Position numbers and translations under genes: made by a program | DNA from: Xanthoparmelia taractica | Taxonomy: Eukaryota; Ascomycota; Lecanoromycetes; Lecanorales; Parmeliaceae | NCBI GenBank assembly: GCA_033085395.1 | Contig: JANQBS010000001.1 | Span: 62,001-126,000 of the forward strand | DNA length: 64,000 bases | Direction of reading: 5' to 3' | Notes under the pieces: generated by a model | What the model was told of the DNA's origin: nothing | The model's database searches: none | Seen by the model: the letters and a program-made list of their open reading frames with translations, nothing else | In this document: piece after piece, positions 9,712-21,450 of the stretch | Numbering within the stretch: position 1 is the stretch's first letter | How the letters are laid out: each line of letters opens with the position of its first letter

Positions 9712-11747
9712 CTAGTTCCAGCCTCTGTTATTGTCAGCACCAGAGGCATCGCCATTAGTCGTCTGCGCTTCTCCACCCCAGGCATCACCACCAGCCGCCG
9801 TTTCATCGCCCTCATCATCGGTATCATCATCGAACTTTAGTTCTTCCTCGTTCTCGGGCTTGTAGCTCTCGAGGAAGTCCGGCACGTTCTGATGAGTTTC
9901 CACAAGGAGCTTAGTCAGGGCCTCGGCGATGTCCTCGTTCTTGTCGTTGTAGAAAGATGTTGCCATGCCAATGTTGCCGATACGGGCAGTTCTACCTATA
10001 CGATGGACGTATTCATGAATGCCGCCATGGTCGGAGTTGGGCAAGTCATAGTTGATGACGTGCATCACGTTCTTGATGTCTAGTCCACGAGCAGATACAC
10101 CAGTGGCGACAAGTAGTGGAGCTTTGCCTGATCTGAAAGCACGACTAGGAAACGTAAGTAGGTGCTACATCAAAACAGGCCAGGAATGGCTTACATTGCG
10201 TCTTCACGCTCACGCTGGGTGCGGTCTGAGTGTATTGAGGTACTTGGAAGCCCACGGTTATATAAGAAGTCATCGAGGAAATCGGCTGCCTTCTTATTAT
10301 TGACGAAGACAATGGTACGGGCTGGTGGCATTGAGAGGAGAAGATCGAACAGACAATCACGCTTCTTAGGCTCATCGACAAAAAGGACCTATATTGTAAG
10401 CTTGTACCTGCAAAGCCTGAGAGGCCGCACTTACCTTCTGGACGATGTTCATGTGCGAAGAGCCGGCGCGACCCACACGGATCCGGATGTGGTCCTTCGA
10501 CATATACTCTTTCGCGACGGCGCGAGCTTCCTTCGGGAACGTGGCAGAGAACATCATGTAGACGTGATCATCGTCGGTGTTTACATCTGCGCCTCCCATC
10601 ACATTTCGCATTTCCTCGACCCAATCAGGAGAAACCATCTCGTCAGCCTCGTCAATAATTGTATATCTAATTTTGTCAGTGGCATGTCGTAGAAAGTCCT
10701 TGAAGCTAATCGACTTACTTGACGCGGCTGAGAGAAAGAAGGTGACCACGGCCCATGAAGTCCATGAGACGTCCAGGAGTAGCAATCAAGACATCGCAAC
10801 CCTTTCTCAATTCATCCATTTGCTCACCAGTCGGAGCACCACCATAGGCGACGCAAGGGCGAAGCATGGATCGGTAACAAAGGCGACGGGCTTCATCAAA
10901 GATCTGAGTTGCTAGCTCTCGAGTGGGAGCAACAACAAGAATCAAGGGCTCGGCGCGAACAGCATCTTCACGGGTCCAAGGCTTGGTGAGATTGGGACGT
11001 GGAGCAGCCAACTTCTTGGCCTTACCCATAAGCTTGGAGAGAGTAGGGATCAGAAATGCAGCAGTCTTACCGGATCCTGCGACATTTTTAACATTGAATG
11101 CTTCAGTTATCGTGAGGTACATACCGGTCTGAGCAATGCCAATGATATCAATCCCTTTCAGGACCGAGGGGAGACAGTACGCTTGAATGGGAGTCGGTAC
11201 CTTGTAGCCGCAGAGCTTAACATTCGCGAGCATCACTGGATGAAGGCCAGCATCTTCAAACTAGACGAAGAAGTCAGCATGGCTTGTAGAAGGGAATACC
11301 GGCTAGGGGACCTTGGCAACTGGCTTGATCTTTGTCTCGCTCTCAAAGGTGACGGCAATCTCGGTGAGCCTAGCGCTGTCAGTCATGCCAACCAGCGCTC
11401 GCAGGTGAAGATGTGGCTTACTTGGAGAACTTCTCGCCTTGCTCCATTTTGTGCTCATCTCCGAACAGTATCTGCTTCAGTTCCTCGTCATCTGGGCCAA
11501 CATCACCATACGCCTCGTCCCACTCATATTTGGCGGCATTGGCAGCCCAATCCGGAGCGTTTCCCTGCGGCTGGTCTGGCTCCAAAGCTGGAGCGGTCTT
11601 GTCGCGAGGCCCCGTAGTGAATCTGGCGTAGTCGTACTCATGACGGGCACCCCAGTTCGCTTCTTTGACACGCTCTCGCACTTCCTCGTTGAACTTTACA
11701 TTGGACATTTGATTGGTCACGTCGGTTAGGGCGTGATCGTCAGACAT
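9712..11747 (-). CDS. DEAD-box ATP-dependent RNA helicase, Ded1/Vasa-like but divergent
   Basis: Seven exons (11422-11747, 11312-11369, 11125-11260, 10719-11076, 10435-10666, 10195-10388, 9712-10144) give 578 residues with consistent phases. Motifs in order: Q motif PTPIQ (150-154), Walker A AQTGSGKT (171-178) split by an intron, Ia PTRELATQ, Ib TPGRL, II DEAD (298-301), III SAT, IV IVFVNN, V with SARGLDI and VI HRIGRTAR (482-489). Such enzymes unwind or remodel RNA/protein complexes using ATP. The N-terminus is acidic with WGARHEYDYARF. The C-terminus is Asp/Glu- then Gly/Trp/Asn-rich (DNNRGWN), like the low-complexity tails of Ded1-type proteins. Divergent points are DEADEMVSPDWVEEM where Ded1 proteins carry DEADRMLDMGF, and HRIGRTAR in place of the usual HRIGRTGR. 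The second in-frame ATG (MSDDHAL) was preferred as start over the one 30 nt upstream. It is probably a paralogue of Ded1, not the essential copy, which is inference. Confidence 0.85.
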
Positions 11748-14700
11748 GGTGGAAGACTGAAACTTGAAACTCTGCACCAGGGACTTAGCTGGTCATCCAA
11801 GATGCTTATATTGACGATCGAACAGCTATTAATCACTTGTGAGGGAATGTAATTGATGTGAGATGCAGACTTGGGGTGGCTGTTGTCTGTGAACGAAGAC
11901 CTTTTTGAGTCTGTGATGAACTAGACCTCTCAAGTACTCCGCGGAGGTGCCTACGTGGCGAGCTCAACGCGTTGATCTCTCACCACAATGACTCACTCTT
12001 TGAGTAAAGTGAGGTGGGTAATAGAGACTGTGGGAGACCAGTTCGATGATGAAGATAGAGGTGTGATGGATGAGAGATGGCGAAGGTGACACAGATGAGC
12101 TTTCATGAAAGGGTGATAGATTGAGGTAATGGACTGAGGTAAAGAACAGTGATTGTATCATACCTTGACTGATGTTTTTGGCGTGGCAGCCGACTTCTGA
12201 CCTGCTTGTGGGGGTTTGGCTTGGTGGACAGTCTGGTATCGAGTGTGACTGGCTAACAAGACTCCTGACGGGGTGCAGGTCCTGTTTGGCTGATGGTCAA
12301 AGAAGGATGATGAAGATGTGTAAGGTAGAAAAGAAAATCTCAAGCGAAGGGAAGAATTTAAGGAGTGCACTATTTACCCTCGGCCCAGTTCAAATTCCGT
12401 CATTTCCGACCAGTGGCATCAGAGACGGATTCACATGAACGATGCCCAACTTTGATCCGACTTGAGTTTTGCACTTCTTAGCCGGCAATTGGTGAGGTGC
12501 TTTGGCATTCACACCACAACAGCCATGGTGGTAAATCGGTATCGACCATCCTAGGCTACCTGGTCTATGGCTCAACGTAAAATGCATGTGGCCATGAAGA
12601 AGCGGTGTTCTTGCTCCTGCTACCACAATGCTAGCGATCAGCGAAATTGGAATCACGATTTGGATACAAAAGGGTCGTTTATGGAGACAAGGACCAGAAA
12701 GAACTTACACAACTCTGAACTGGATGAGGCACCAATTTATGGAAACCATTCCGTACGGTGTAGGAGGAGCGATTGATGGATTTCGGGATTGGAGATGTAT
12801 TGCTTCCAGGATAGAACCAATCAGCATCCAGGCTTTGCTTGCTTTGGAGTGTCAGCTTACCTACCCACCGTCTTCCCTGGTTAGCCTAGTGGTCCAGAGC
12901 TTCACGTCGACTCTTTGCTCATCCAGTGGCATACGATCGAGGCATGTACATTACCCTGCTCCCCGACCCTCGATGTGGATGGTACTGCTGTATGGTCAAA
13001 CTTATTTAAGCCAGGTGTCCAAAGTTCCTGAGAGGAAGTACGGGGGCCAGGAGGGTAACTTGCAATCCGTCACCGTGGTGTGAAAGTCGATGCAGAGCCA
13101 TTCTACCGCTCGCTGAATGACCGCTGTTGAGCCAAGCTTTGGAGAGCTTCAAATCAGAGTCAATCATCGTCCGCCATCATGGGTTCCGTGGAGATCCTCA
13201 ACGTGGCCAGGTATCAGCAACATGTGACTGGCGCTGGAGATGGTAGTACGGTGTACGTATGTACATACGAGGCTGTTCACGTCAGATACTGAATTCTCAA
13301 GGGAAACAGAAAAGGACGGTGCTGTATCACAAGTACGTGATACTCAAACAGGAATTGTGAGACCGCAAAGACGACCGTGGTAAGGCGAAGATTCAGATCC
13401 AGGGCCTGTGTACCTGGTGAGCTCGTTTCTGATGCTGTTAGCAGACACTGCCTGAGATGCTCTTATACTTATCATTATTGAGTAGGGAACACCAAAGCAG
13501 AAATCAATGGACAAAGGTGGAACGTGGAGACCTCTCCAGAATTTCATATATACATTCAAACGCTCTCGTCCATTACCGCCCAGGAAATCGCCCTCTGAGG
13601 TCAACCCAACAACGCTACCACCATTCATTGTCTACCTTGAGTGAGCGGCTGCCAAGCGTACGATCTTACTCCCCAATACGCCGTCCGTGAAAGGACCAAA
13701 TCTGTGTATTCAAGTGCCTGAGCACTCACATTTTGTTTCGTTGGGTCCGAGAACCGGCATCCTGCTAGCCTGCGTCGTTGTAAGTCTCATTGTATACCAC
13801 TGATTTGGAAGCATGACCTACCTTCTATCGGTAGCCGGTTCACCCCTTTACCCTCCAGTCTTCTAAATGCTAATATCATCATCTGTCAATTATAGGCTCT
13901 CAAAGCATTTTCTCGAGAACATACAAAGCAGCACGCATCCCAATCATCGACAGTGGCATCCCCAGCTCCAGACGCCGGGTCGTCTTTGCTCCTCGATTCT
14001 ACCGTCCTCCTCGGAGGTCAAAGACCCCTTCTTGGCTAAAGCACCAGAGGGTTCTGAGAATTTGAGCCACCAAGTTCGCCAACGTCGTACGGCCCTGCGC
14101 ATGATCATCTCACCCAAACCCCAAGCATTTATTCATCCACAGAACCGTTATTGCGACGCGAGCGAGACGGAAATTTTTGGCTGACGGTTGCCGAGGAGAA
14201 ATTGCCATGTATCTTTGTATATAGAATAGAGAAATAAGTGCAGTGAATGAAGCATAGTAATGAACCAGAGTTAATGTACGATACAAAACTTCTTCCGCTC
14301 TCAAAGATGTCTTGACCTGTTCGCCAATCGTACAATCATAAACAAGCCCATGCTGCCCCTTCGTACCTGGTCTTGAATTCATAAAAGATGCATTCGTGGT
14401 AATACAACAGGACGCTGTGCTGTCGCGGACTCATCGCTGACCGGCTTCCTTCTCGTGTTGATGTATCCGAGAAGGTACGAGAGAGAACGTAGCGCCGCAT
14501 CAAGAGCGCAGGCTTAATTTGGGGAAACACTGATGCTCTCGTGTGATGAGAGAGAGTATCCGATGGCAAGTTCAAGCCCGCTTCACCCCATCATGAGGAA
14601 TTTCCGTCGGCACAATAAGGAGGGAGATTGGGATGTTGTCACCATATCCTCTTCCCCCTGTACCCGAGTGGGCTGCGGTCTCTTGCTTGCTGAATAAAGG

Positions 14701-15010
14701 ATAGGAGCCCCGCATTTTCCTCTCTGCTGGCCATTCATTCATTCTTTCTTTCTTCCCCCACTCGCCTAGGCCGTGAAGAAAGACTTCCTGCGCCGGTGCC
14801 CGCGGTATATAAATGACCAACAGCACAGTACAGAACGAAGAATATTGCTTGGGGTAGGTAGGTAGGTGTGTGGCGACAGCGGCCTCCTGGCTAAATAATC
14901 TCTCTTTTCGTTGAAATTTGGCCGAGGGATATTGGTGGCTGGTCGCGGGCCCGATCTTGATGGTACGTGCCCGCGGAAATAGACGGGACCCGGTGTCAGG
15001 CTGGCTATCA

Positions 15011-15032
15011 GGAAGGAAGGAAGGAAGGAAGG
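15011..15032. repeat. GGAA microsatellite
   Basis: About five tandem GGAA units. It lies in the gene-poor region and overlaps no supported gene. Confidence 0.8.
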
Positions 15033-15691
15033 GACGTGCATTGGATGCGGAGCGTTCGTTCCGCTGCCCTCCTTCCTCAAGACTCGCAAGTAACACCAAA
15101 AGCCGCTTTTCGAAAACATACGGCTGAAGTGCGGGCCCGGTATGTCTTCGCGTCCCCATCTTCTTCGCTCCGGGCTTTGAGTGTCCGTCCATCTGGGAAG
15201 CGTGTAAGTCTTGGTCCCAAATGACGCGGTCCCGGTCCAGACAGCTCTTAGCGGGCCCTCATGTCTGCTGGAAGGAGATGTAACGAGAAGACGGCCCGTC
15301 ACCCCGTTCTTTCTCCACCACCACGTGCAAATCTGCCGCCTGTATATTTATAGGACTGCCGCCACTCATCGGTGTCAGCATTCCCGCGTTGGCTTAAGGC
15401 ACCCGAAATAGTTTGGTGCAAAATCTGGGAAGCGTGTCAGCAACACCTTCTCATACCCGTTGCTCTAGAAATCAGAGATCTTACCACTCCCCTTCCCCCC
15501 ACCATCAATTCCTCCGAAAGCTCCACGTAGAGCTACCTGCAGATCTCATCATGATATTATCGTCATCACCGTGTAAGTATGTCAAGTTGTCAAGTTACTC
15601 CTCCCACGCCAAAAGCCAGGTACGATTGTCGCTCGAGCCAACACACTTGACACTACCAGGCTCTTCACGGCCTTACTACACCTGTGGGCGC

Positions 15692-15739
15692 AGCCCTTCA
15701 GTCGGACTGCTCGACTTGGAGTGTAAAGGTAGAGCGTAT
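15692..15739 (+). repeat. 48-bp dispersed element, copy 2
   Basis: Begins AGCCCTTCAGTCGGACTG and ends AAAGGTAGAGCGTAT. It matches 4156-4203 at 45 of 48 positions, with transitions at the other three. The two copies are 11.5 kb apart in the same orientation. Confidence 0.6.
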
Positions 15740-18600
15740 CGCAGCGCCGGTTCATGAGGGACGCCGTTGATAGACTGCGTAAGCATCCCATCTTTAGCGT
15801 ACCATTGGTTGTTGCCGACGGTCGTACGGTCTTTGTCGTGTGTTGAAGCGGCCACCAGCTCTGCACATGGACTGGTTTTGCACCATCATCGCCAGGGGAA
15901 TGAGAGGGCTGTTCATTGGCCAGCTCTGCGCGGCCAATAATGCTCGCTGGCCATTCTGCTGATCAGTGAAACCGGTCAAGACCGACGGAAAATGGAGTCT
16001 GCTAAGGTAGTCAGTCTCTGATCATGCATGTGTAGGCCTTGGAGAGATTTACTACCGAAGACACCAACTCTTGTCTTAACTGGCGACAAGGCATGGAGCG
16101 TTGAGTCGAACGCAACCAGCAGAGCAGATACTTTCTGCTCCGTTTGCTCAAGCGACAGTGCAGCTGTGAGGTAGCTGAAGAGACCCGAAGGTATCGGGGT
16201 ATTCAGACCCTCATGTCTGGAGTTGCGTCTGGTTGAGGTACAGGGGTGACTCTCATTCCATATAAGCAACATGAAGAGGCGTGGCCCTTGATACTTAGGC
16301 AAGTCGCTGTATCTCCTGCACTCGCCGCAAGACAATGGTAGGAGAGGAGAAAACAAACAAGTAAATCGTATTTTTATATATCGGTCCAAAGATGTATATG
16401 GTACTGCGAGGCTATGCGCCTTTCAAGATAAAAATTGTGGGAAAATGTCTTGGCCGGACAGCCTCAAAGCTTCAACACATAGCAAAATGTCGACTTCTGT
16501 GCCAAGCCCCTACAACAGGTTTTGGCCGCTGAAAAAATCCTTTGGCGAAAGTAGACCGGCGAATATTGAAACCGTTATTCACGGAACTGGACATCGAAGA
16601 TGGAAGAGGTAGTTGGCACGATACAGCTGACGGCTTAGGATGTGCTTGCTTTGGTGCCGACTTTGTGCATGTGGTGTCCAAGGAAATGCTACACGTCATA
16701 GATGCCCAAGTATATGTTCAAGAGCCTTGCTGATGGTGTTGCGGGAGAAGCCTTGCTGGTACAGATGTCCTAAGACGGATAAGTGTGTAGCCAGGAAGTT
16801 GAGCACGCAAGAGCCAAGACCCCCAAAGTCGCGCTGATGCCGAATCTGCAAGATAGGATACCAGTAAGTCAGGCGACGAAGAACTCATAAGAGCTCGCAA
16901 TGGCAGAATCTTGCTGAAATTGAAGCTCTGAGCCCGACCAGCTGAGTATGTATGGACAAAGAGGATCTCTAAGAGCAAGCAAAAGTAGAGTCCTGCCGAA
17001 GCGATAAAGATTGATACAAGTCTAGAAGGGCAGCCAAAGGCAGACCGCCCTTCTCAAGCTGTACTCCCAAGCTCTGCAGTCGGAGTGTGTAAAAAAGATG
17101 GTTTAGAGTGGATCGAGCTGGGGGTTTATATAGTGCTCCCCTGCCCTAGGGGCCGAAGTGAGTTCTACGCTAGTCGGACGTGAATAAAAAACGCAAGGTA
17201 GTGAAGTACCTAGTGCCGGAGTAACAACGAAGCCGGCGTCGCGGGTGAAGCGCCGAAGTGATTCGGCGATTTTGTCTGAGGGATGAATTTTGTATTGACG
17301 GAAAGGGGTTAGCGTTGGTTGGGCGTATGCATTGATTTGTGTAAGGGGTGAATTTGTGCTGGATCACTGTTGACGTAAAAGGCTTATATATTCATTTCAC
17401 TGAGCTTCGTCTTTATCGATAGTGCAATGAGTCACTGGGAAATGAATATACAGCTTCCTTGGTTGATCTTCGGGCATCCACTGTGCAAGGCTTCATTATG
17501 ACTGACAAAAAAGTGACCAGATTGCAGGTGGCCTGGCATTCATTCATGTTGCAAGACGTCATTTTGGACAATGTAATAAAAGAACATGCCTTGATAAAAG
17601 CTTGCCTGATCACGGAACAACACTAACAAGGACAAGAAGATGTGGGCTAACAACCTTCAAGATTTGGCATTTTCATTCAAGTGCGAGCTTCATATCTTCA
17701 AGATGGCAGGATAAACAGGTTGAAGACCAGTAAGACCTATCAAACCAAATCAAATGCAAGCCGGACTTACCCGCAGAAGTGGACAGTAATGCTTTAGAAA
17801 CCAGCAAGACCTAATATCTCAATTCGAGGGAACGTGAAGAAGACAGGTTGCTAGCTCAATTTGGCTGTTGGAATTGGGGATTACCTGCTTTGAGCAACCA
17901 TTAAATGAGGCAGCGCTGCAGAAGTCGATATCACAAGACTTGAGACACGTTTCGATCTTACTACCGCTGCTGAGAGGGCGAGCTTGCAACGATAACCGGC
18001 TGTTCCTCATAACTTGTCGATAGCCGGCGCTCATCCACCATTTACGGTCTTGACCGCTTTTAGTCGCGTGGTCCTGTTAGGCAGTATATACTGAATATAT
18101 TGAGATGGTGGAAGATAGGGTGGAAATAAGCCCTATTGCACCCGTGCGGTTTGGAGACGTTTCGACTGCGGGACTATCGGAAGCGCAAAAAATACATCTC
18201 TAATGGATTTGATAGTCGTGACTATAACTCTCGGATCGCCAGCTGGCTCGAAACCCCTCGAAAGACCGTCCAAGGTCTGTTGTGACTTGATAGTGGATAG
18301 CTTTCGAGACGTTGTGTGTCCGGGCTACGAAATCTGAAAGTATGGCATAGCATATTCAACAGCATAACTGATCCACAACTTCATCTGCTCGAGGATAGTA
18401 TGCTTCCGAGTGTATCCTCTTCGCAGTAGAGACATTGCGGTGTTCAACGCATCCCTCCGAGGTACGCAGCTATAATTGATGAGCATGAATTCTGCATTGG
18501 CGCCCATACCAAAGGTGGATATGTCAGCAGCAACGTCGAGAGTTGAGGGCTGAAGCCATAGAAGGGGTCGTAGGTGTGATAGATCGAGCTTTAGGTGGTG

Positions 18601-20679
18601 TTATTTCAGCCATCGTTCTATGGTCTTCCGAGTTGCTATCCACATCCTCCAAGCTGGCGATGCGAGCTTTTCATTTACTTCCATTCTTGGTAGAGTCCTC
18701 AGCCTCTCTACCGGCCTCTGGAGCTGAATATCTTCCTCCGAGAACCAGTTTCCATGAAGACCGTAAGGAACTCTCTGGGGTAGATGCACCCTAGCAACGA
18801 CATCTGTCATATTCGTCGCATTGATAATCCACAGCTCGCTTTTGGCATCTGACCTACACTCGCCATCTTCCTCCAATTGAGACTCGTCGAAGACATAGCT
18901 GAGTATCCACCCATCGTCCTCCGAAACCCCACCTGCCCGTGGGACGAAGCGAGATTCCTGTACATACCATCCCTCGGGCATCCTGAACACCTTGATGGGA
19001 TCCAGGGGGTCCTGACTTGCCAGTACTTCCGATATGTCTCTGGTATCGACGCATCCGGTGATTTGGGTTGGGGGATTACGTATACCCCTTTCGATGAGAG
19101 TCTCAACGTCTATTTTGACAAGCGAATTCATCTTGACTGCCCGGCCAAGTGCTGCACCAAACGAGGTGTCAGATACGGAGCAGCCATAAATATACTTTGC
19201 GGCAGACATTGAGGCCGAGTCGCGAAGGGATGGAAACTCGAAAGGGATCGCGGAGAGACTCCATTGGTGTACGATCAGGTTGCCATTGCCAGAAACGAAA
19301 TTCCACCTGTCCAATGACTGCGGCAGACCAAATTGGTAGTAATAGAGGCGGCACTGCTCCTCTTCCTGCTGATCGTTGGGTATGTCATGCGTCGGAGTTG
19401 GTGCTGCTAGGTCACCAGCGCTGAAGACGAGCGAGGCTGAGGTCAAGCGACAAGCCAGCATGTTCACCATTGCCAGGCCTGGAAACCCTTTCGCTGATTG
19501 AGGATCGGTAGAGTTCCAGGAATTGGCTGTATGGAAGATACAGCATGGGTTAGTCTCAAACCAGCAGACGTCTTGTGGTCGGTAGCGCGGAAAGACTCCG
19601 AAGCGTGAGCGGCTGGTAGGGTCATAGGCTACGACTGGCTTGTTCTTCGCGAGATTGAGCGGATCGAGAGATAATGGAAGGTCCATAATGATGGTGTGGG
19701 TACTGGAGACCCCGAAATCGTGCATCATTTTGGCAGAGCTGATGCCGGGGACCGGTTGGTTGATCAAATCGTTTGGCTGAATCTCGCTCTTGGTGGAATG
19801 GTTGTAGTTGGAGCTAACGATGGAGTAGTTTACATAGGGTGGCACGAATGTAGAATGGTATAAGATCAACTCCTTCGTTGTAGGGTCGACTCGAGGCTGG
19901 AGCAAGTCAGCATCATCAAATCGCAGACAGAATATCGCTGAACGTACATGTGCAGTGGTCCACTCCTTCATGAAGCTGAAGGGGCCTTTACCACCAAATC
20001 CTGGACTAGTATCATTTACACCCTCTCCTTCGCCCGCTCTCCCATTGAACCATCCAATCGTATCAAGACTTGGTATCGCTACGCGCATAGGTGGTCCACT
20101 TTCACAGGTTGCCAATGCTCGCCCATCATGGTATAATATTGAGGTATTTGCAACGCTGATTTTCTTAATGGCCTGCAACGAGCCTGGAAGGTGTGATAGT
20201 ATGACTAGTGTGATGGTTCTTAAAATGCGTAGGGTGATGGTCATTAACGATCTCATGGGATTAACTAGGGTTGCAATGCTGGGCAAGATAGGCGTTCGAA
20301 GGGAGGATGATGTCTGGGACGAATTGTAGACATCGGTCAGGATGTACTGATTGACGAATTCAGGCTGTATGGTTCCCTTTTCACCTGTCCGTCGAAAGAA
20401 GACACCACTGAGCATGCCATCGCCATCGAACCAGTGGGCCTCTCGCCCGAGAGCTTCATTAGTCACGGGATTGCCTCCATTGCGAACGTATTCGCCCCCT
20501 GCGAGCTCTTCTGGTATGGCACCGGTATAGGAGCAAGGCGTAAGAGGAAGGACTTGCTGAATTGGCGCAAAGTTCCCCGACAAGTAGCTGCAAGTTCAAA
20601 TGAGTAGGGGACGGGCGTGGGTATGAAAGAGAGCTTACGGATGACCACGACGTTTGCCCTCAGACTTGGAATCTTTCAT
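18601..20679 (-). CDS. carX: Carotenoid cleavage oxygenase (retinal-forming, CarX type)
   Basis: Exons 20639-20679, 19948-20587 and 18601-19896 give about 658 residues starting MKDSKSEGKRRGHP. Non-haem iron carotenoid oxygenases hold Fe(II) with four histidines. Candidates here are in TTAHPRVDP, MHDFGVS, IFHTANSW and GLHGNW. The N-terminal PEELAGGEYVRNGGNP and HWFDGDGM are typical of the family. The ATG-less ORF start around 20583 is really exon 2, because splicing to the short upstream exon restores HPYLSGNFAP. A second intron of 51 nt (19897-19947) is stop-free and in frame. Removing it rebuilds the canonical AHPRVDP ligand segment. The gene diverges from the cyclase/synthase gene, as carX does in Fusarium, and lies in the same cluster as an opsin. 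Known CarX splits beta-carotene symmetrically to retinal, so the same reaction is inferred here. No signal peptide. Confidence 0.9.
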
Positions 20680-21450
20680 TTTATTGAATCAAGGTAGAGT
20701 AGAAGTAGCTGCAAAGCTAACGAATGTCTCTACCGGCCGGGGGTATTATTGGGATACGGAGTACTTCTACATAAAACGCTTGATGCGAGAAGTTGCTGAT
20801 TCGCTGTGGCAACAAAGGCTATCACAGTTGTCTCTTGTCGACGGAGAGATTCTCCGCTATGCATGCCATGACCCCCAAAAGCTTTGACTTTGGGAACGTG
20901 ACCCACAAAAGCCCGTTAAATTCAGCGATTGTTCCGGTCGGATAGGACCCCAAACAGCCTGTTCATTATTCGTCTTTCTATCGAGTACTTCTACTTCTCA
21001 TCGGCTGGTGAGTGATGTCATAGTGCAGGAAGCCATTTCCCTTTTTTTCTCTTGCATGGCGGGAGCCTCGGCCGCTAAGTTGACCCCTGTAGATAATGAT
21101 GTTGCTGCTTTACCCTCGCTTTTTGGTGGCAGTGATAGGTCATCGGTTGTCCATGTTGTCCGTCATAGCAAAGTGAACATGGCAACAACTTTGTAAATAT
21201 TCCAAGATACCATCACAATTATCATCAAAAGCGTCCCTTTCTTTTTGATATTGAATCAAAGCAGTATTGTTTCACAAGCATTTGCTTCACATCGAATAAA
21301 ATAGATTCTTCACATAGCAATTATTATTATTGCGCTTCCTGTTTAGCTCATAATTCGTCCCCCGCTTTTCCAGGTTCCTTGATCCGCTACCCACGATTGA
21401 AAATCATGAATTGTACAGCATTCGCGCATCGATGAGTGTCAACATCAGAG
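20680..21450. promoter_or_regulatory. Divergent promoter region between carX and the cyclase/synthase gene
   Basis: 771 bp separate the two start codons, so both genes must take at least their proximal promoters from here. Related clusters are light-induced. GATC-type sequences are present (for example near 21379), but they are too common to claim a light-response element. T-rich tracts precede both starts. Confidence 0.45.

Larger units (their letters stand above)
11748..18600. other. 6.85-kb gene-poor region
   Basis: No gene I can support. ORFs are short, lack domains and do not join across plausible introns. It contains the second copy of the 48-bp element (15692-15739) and GGAA and GGTA simple repeats near 14.9-15.0 kb. 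I saw no transposase, reverse transcriptase or long terminal repeat. It separates the helicase block from the carotenoid cluster. Confidence 0.4.

Noticed and set aside
15011..15032. CRISPR-like or regulatory array
   Set aside because: It is a simple GGAA microsatellite with no spacers, in a fungal genome.
14572..15302. Reverse-strand ORFs of 178-206 aa near 15 kb
   Set aside because: They overlap each other in two frames, span GGAA repeats and show no domain or splice continuity.
18601..20583. Carotenoid oxygenase start at the TTG near 20583
   Set aside because: The upstream ATG exon at 20639-20679 joins in phase and gives a family-like N-terminus, so the TTG is internal.
20680..21450. White-collar light-response elements in the divergent promoter
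   Set aside because: Only generic GATC occurrences. Nothing distinctive enough to claim a site without binding data.
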